A stretch of DNA of 64,000 bases, from the NCBI GenBank assembly GCA_014656495.1, contig BNCN01000008.1, forward strand, positions 407,758-471,757, written 5' to 3'. This DNA comes from Comamonas sp. KCTC 72670. Its GTDB lineage: Bacteria > Myxococcota > Myxococcia > Myxococcales > Myxococcaceae. Every line of letters begins with the position of its first letter. Within the stretch, counting starts at the first letter, position 1. The position numbers and the translations under genes were made by a program. The notes beneath the pieces are model-generated. The model made no database searches. It was not told the DNA's origin and saw nothing but the letters and a program-made list of their open reading frames with translations. Below are positions 58,716-64,000 of the stretch, piece after piece.

Positions 58716-60075
58716 AGGGGGCGGGGTTGGATGGACCCCGCCCTGGAGTGCCACTGGCCGGAGACGGGATCAGCACCAGGTCCTCCTGGGGCGGGATGAG
58801 GTACTCGGCGCCCGTGTCGGTGACGACGGCCATCTCCTCGACGGAGACGATGCGCTGCGCGCCCTCGCCGCCGTCCGGCCACGCGTAGAAGCCGTCGAAG
58901 GCGAAGACCTGCCCGGGCCGCACGATGCGCGCGGACTGCCCCTTCGCGGGCGCGCCCTTCTGCGCGCCCGACAGCGCGGGACCCACGTCATGCGCCCAAT
59001 ACCCCACCGGGTGCCCCGTTCCCCACATGACGGGCTCCGAGCCCGCCTCGCGCATCCAGTCGCGCTGGGCCTTGTCCACGTCCCAGCCGCGCACGCCGGG
59101 TTTCAGCGTGGCCAGCGCAATCCGGCTGCCCTTCTTGCCCTTCTCCCACTTCTCCAGGGCCTCCTGGGGCGGCTGCGTCTGGCCCGGGGCCAGCACGTAG
59201 GCGAAGCGCTGGATGTCCGTCACCCACATGCCGCCCACGCGGATGCCGAAGTCCGTCTGGATGAAGTCGCCCGGCTGGATGACGCGCTCGGTGGCGTGCG
59301 AGTGGCCCCGGGTGGGGCCGCTCTGGACGTTGGGGTTCTGGTCCGGCGCCCACGCGTCCCCCACGCCCAGCTCCGCCATGCGCTGGCGGAGGAAGCGGGC
59401 CACGTCCACGTCGCGCGTCTTGCCCGGCACCACGGCGCGGTACGCCTCGATTTGCATCTGCGAGGTCAGCTCGGCGGCCTTGCGCAGGATGTCCACCTCC
59501 TCGGGCAGCTTCACGGAGAGCCACTCGGAGACGAGGTCCTCGGACGACACCAGCTTCTTGCGCAGCGCGGGCGTCAGGGCCTTTTCCAGCGCGGCGCGCT
59601 GCGTGGCGGACAGGCCATCCGCCACCGACACGGACGTGGAGGAGTTCACCGCGATGCGCGCGGGCTTCGCCGCGGCCAGCCGGGCGGCCACCTGCGCGTA
59701 GAGGTCCGCGCCGCGCTCCAAGGGGACCACCTCGTCGAGCGGGGCCACGTCCTTGAGCGCGGTGGCCTCGCCCGCGGGGGACAGGGCCACGCCGTGGACC
59801 GCCTGCTTCTGCCGGAAGAACAGGAAGGCGGCGGTGCCTCCCGCGTTCTCGCAGCCGACGTGGATGGCCAGCGGGTCGTTGTGGTTCTCCCGGCAGATGA
59901 CGACCCAGGCGTCCACGTTGGCGCGGGCCATGGCCTCGGGGAGCAGCTTCTGGATGCGCGCCTTGCGGATGCGGGGCCAGGCGTCCTCCGAGACGATGGG
60001 GCTGTCCGGCGCGGCGCTGGCGACGGGCGCGGCGAGGAGCAGGGCGGAGAGCAGGGCGGGCCGGACGCGACTCAT
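58714..60075 (-). CDS. Exported M24-family metallopeptidase
   Basis: 453 residues from ATG at 60075, chosen because a signal peptide (LLSALLLAAPVASA) starts there; the frame stays open 39 codons upstream. The N-terminal domain (about 30-190) is the pita-bread-associated domain of Xaa-Pro aminopeptidases; the catalytic part has QTDFGIRV and VTDIQRF (metal Asp), GHPVGYWAHDVGP (His) and VSVEEMAVV (Glu). The fourth ligand, usually Glu in a FTIEPG-like block, appears as AFDGF, so Asp may replace Glu. It likely cleaves Pro-containing peptides in the periplasm. The 167 bases to the next gene hold both divergent promoters. Confidence 0.82.
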   Translation of the reverse strand: MSRVRPALLSALLLAAPVASAAPDSPIVSEDAWPRIRKARIQKLLPEAMARANVDAWVVICRENHNDPLAIHVGCENAGGTAAFLFFRQKQAVHGVALSPAGEATALKDVAPLDEVVPLERGADLYAQVAARLAAAKPARIAVNSSTSVSVADGLSATQRAALEKALTPALRKKLVSSEDLVSEWLSVKLPEEVDILRKAAELTSQMQIEAYRAVVPGKTRDVDVARFLRQRMAELGVGDAWAPDQNPNVQSGPTRGHSHATERVIQPGDFIQTDFGIRVGGMWVTDIQRFAYVLAPGQTQPPQEALEKWEKGKKGSRIALATLKPGVRGWDVDKAQRDWMREAGSEPVMWGTGHPVGYWAHDVGPALSGAQKGAPAKGQSARIVRPGQVFAFDGFYAWPDGGEGAQRIVSVEEMAVVTDTGAEYLIPPQEDLVLIPSPASGTPGRGPSNPAP

Positions 60076-60242
60076 GAGGGGAGGTCCTTTTCGGAAAGGG
60101 ACGCGCATCTTCCCCGAGGCGCGGACAGGAAGGGACTCGCGCCGCGTGAAGTCGTGCGGCGTGCGTGCGAAGAACCGTGCAAAGCCCGCCATCTGGCCGG
60201 GCGATGCAAGCGCTGGCGCCGTGGCTCGTTTAAGGTGGTGTC

Positions 60243-61250
60243 ATGGCCAAGAGCCCCTCCCAGAAGCGTCCGTCGAAGGCGAAGAAGCCCTCCGCTGGCG
60301 GCACGTCCGCCGCGACGTCGAAGTCGAAGGTGAAGCAGGCCGCCGCTCCGAAGTCGGCTGTCGCGCCGAAGAAGGCCGCGGCTTCCAAGTCGGCTGCGCC
60401 GCCGGCGCCGGCCACGGCTCCCAAGTCGGCCGCGCCGAAGAAGGCCGCCGCCTCGAAGTCGGCCGCGCCGCGGTCGGCCACCGGGCCCATCAAGCCCACG
60501 CCGGCCACTCCGCCGGCGCCCGCCACCAAGCCCACGCCGGTCACTCCGCCGAAGCCCGCCACCGGGCCCACGCCGCCCAAGCGGGCCTCATCGGCACGCG
60601 TGGCGGTGCCCCCGGATGCCGAGCCGGATACCTCCCGGTCCCCCGTCCTGGAAGCCGAGCCCGTGTTCGCCGACGCTCCCGAGGCGGGCCGCAAATCCCC
60701 CAAGGCGCTCCCGTCCGGCGAGCCGTCAGGCCGCGTCCTGCCCTTCGAAATCGACCCCAAGCGGATGGAAGAGGGGCTGCGCAAGCTCCAGGGGGAGATG
60801 GTCCACTGGGCCAACAAGGGCCGCTACACGCGGGTGCGCTTCAAGTTCCGGGGCAAGCAACTGCTGCCGGACCTGCCGCTGGCCGCGGTGGTGGCCGCCG
60901 AGGGGCTCACGTTCTACTGGGGCGGCATCCTGCGCGTGCTCATCGCCAACGTGGTGGGCGGCAGCGTGTTCCAGGTGGAGCTCGTCAACGACTCGGAGAA
61001 GCGCATCCAGGCCGGCAAGGAGGCGCTGTTGTCGGGAGACGTGGACCAGGCCCTGGCGCTGTTCCGGGAGGCCGTCGCCATGGACCGCGACCAGCCCTCC
61101 GCGCACCTCAACGTGGGCGTGGCCTTGAAGCTCCAGGGCGACCGCGCCGGGGCCCTGGCGGCGTTCGAAAAAGCGAAGGAACTGGACCCGGAAGGACCCG
61201 TGGGCGCGGAGGCCGAGCGCCTGGCCGCTCCCCTGCGCCCGCAGGGCTGA
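60243..61250 (+). CDS. Lys/Ala/Pro-rich protein with C-terminal TPR-like region
   Basis: 335 residues, with aaggtgg 5 nt upstream of ATG. The first 115 residues are Lys/Ala/Pro-rich with a near-exact repeat (SAAPKKAAASKSAAP), like histone-H1-like DNA-binding tails. A linker follows, and a conserved-looking block (FEIDPKRMEEGLRKLQGEM, then GKQLLPDLPLAAVVAAEGL) spans about 170-250. The end (about 255-325) has TPR-like helices, ALFREAVAMDRDQPSAHLNV. It may bind DNA or RNA through its basic head and partners through the tail. No family is recognised for the middle. It is followed, after a gap of 168 bases, by gyrA. Confidence 0.7.
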   Translation: MAKSPSQKRPSKAKKPSAGGTSAATSKSKVKQAAAPKSAVAPKKAAASKSAAPPAPATAPKSAAPKKAAASKSAAPRSATGPIKPTPATPPAPATKPTPVTPPKPATGPTPPKRASSARVAVPPDAEPDTSRSPVLEAEPVFADAPEAGRKSPKALPSGEPSGRVLPFEIDPKRMEEGLRKLQGEMVHWANKGRYTRVRFKFRGKQLLPDLPLAAVVAAEGLTFYWGGILRVLIANVVGGSVFQVELVNDSEKRIQAGKEALLSGDVDQALALFREAVAMDRDQPSAHLNVGVALKLQGDRAGALAAFEKAKELDPEGPVGAEAERLAAPLRPQG

Positions 61251-61330
61251 AAAAGGCCCGTCCAAGCGTTCAAAATACAGGCCCTTTCCGGCATCCCGCC
61301 GTCCAGGGCACGACCCCCTTGTTTCCTCTG

Positions 61331-61359
61331 TTGACGCTGGGAAATCCAGGGGTTACGAA
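61331..61359 (+). promoter_or_regulatory. Predicted gyrA promoter
   Basis: ttgacg (61331-61336), a 17-bp spacer, and tacgaa (61354-61359) fit a sigma-70 promoter, the -35 well and the -10 weakly. The start would lie about 50 bases before the gyrA ATG. Confidence 0.45.
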
Positions 61360-61418
61360 CGCTCACTCACTGGATGGCGGCCCCCTTTGGCGGGCCCCTC
61401 CGCAGACTTCCAGAGCTC

Positions 61419-64000
<2,582 letters not shown>

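Noticed and set aside
61251-61300. Terminator hairpin between the Lys/Ala-rich gene and gyrA
   Set aside because: aaaggcc and ggcccttt look complementary at first, but the arms have a mismatch and a long loop.

Overview
This window looks like chromosomal DNA from a large-genome myxobacterium of the Myxococcus/Corallococcus type. The base composition is very GC-rich, with G or C at most third codon positions. Two-component proteins are dense (four histidine kinases, six genes with free receiver or response-regulator proteins), there is a Ser/Thr protein kinase plus a kinase-like relative, many lipoproteins, Tad-type secretion genes and a GT51-like protein. The genus is an inference. I found no rRNA, tRNA, insertion sequence, phage or CRISPR array. 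Coding density is about 95%; the only gene-free stretch over 300 bases is 13458-14023.

Layout. 1-7450: the 3' part of a poly-HAMP hybrid kinase, then a CheR methyltransferase, a CheB-like esterase without its serine, and a receiver/PAS-like regulator, each overlapping the previous gene by 4 nt. 7481-11011: a helix-turn-helix protein, two small membrane proteins and a triple-GAF kinase. 11081-15109: an ABC exporter pair, a Cys-rich lipoprotein, a 59-bp tandem repeat and a pseudokinase. 15216-21032: an ABC1/UbiB-family kinase, a single receiver, a NarL-type regulator, a hydrolase with a substituted nucleophile, and an O-methyltransferase overlapped with a tryptophan 2,3-dioxygenase-like gene. 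21033-27375 (minus): a possible operon of multihaem lipoprotein, FIST protein, hybrid kinase and receiver, with a good promoter at 27523-27550. 27639-29483: a PAS-GAF kinase. 29683-32748: a RapA-like SNF2 ATPase.

32917-37037: three TadE/TadG-type pseudopilin-like genes and a secreted protein, all tightly coupled. The matching CpaF/TadA-type ATPase is separate, at 54730-56541. 37048-43271: small hypothetical genes, two membrane proteins and an MsbA-like ABC exporter. 43440-50070: dnaJ with a palindrome over its promoter, an LpoA-like lipoprotein coupled to a WD40 lipoprotein that carries an aspartic-protease-like insert, a flavin reductase and a GT51-like protein. 50078-54579: an active-looking Ser/Thr kinase, a collagen-like Gly-rich lipoprotein and its partner. 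56652-64000: ung, a thioesterase, a receiver, an M24 peptidase, a Lys/Ala-rich TPR protein and the 5' part of gyrA.

The recurring theme is signalling proteins with damaged catalytic residues: CheB without Ser, a kinase without its Lys and Asp, two degenerate receivers, a hydrolase with Tyr for Ser, and a protease domain without DTG. The best candidates for an undescribed system are the kinase-CheR-CheB-like-regulator cassette, the haem lipoprotein-FIST-kinase operon, and the methyltransferase/dioxygenase pair.
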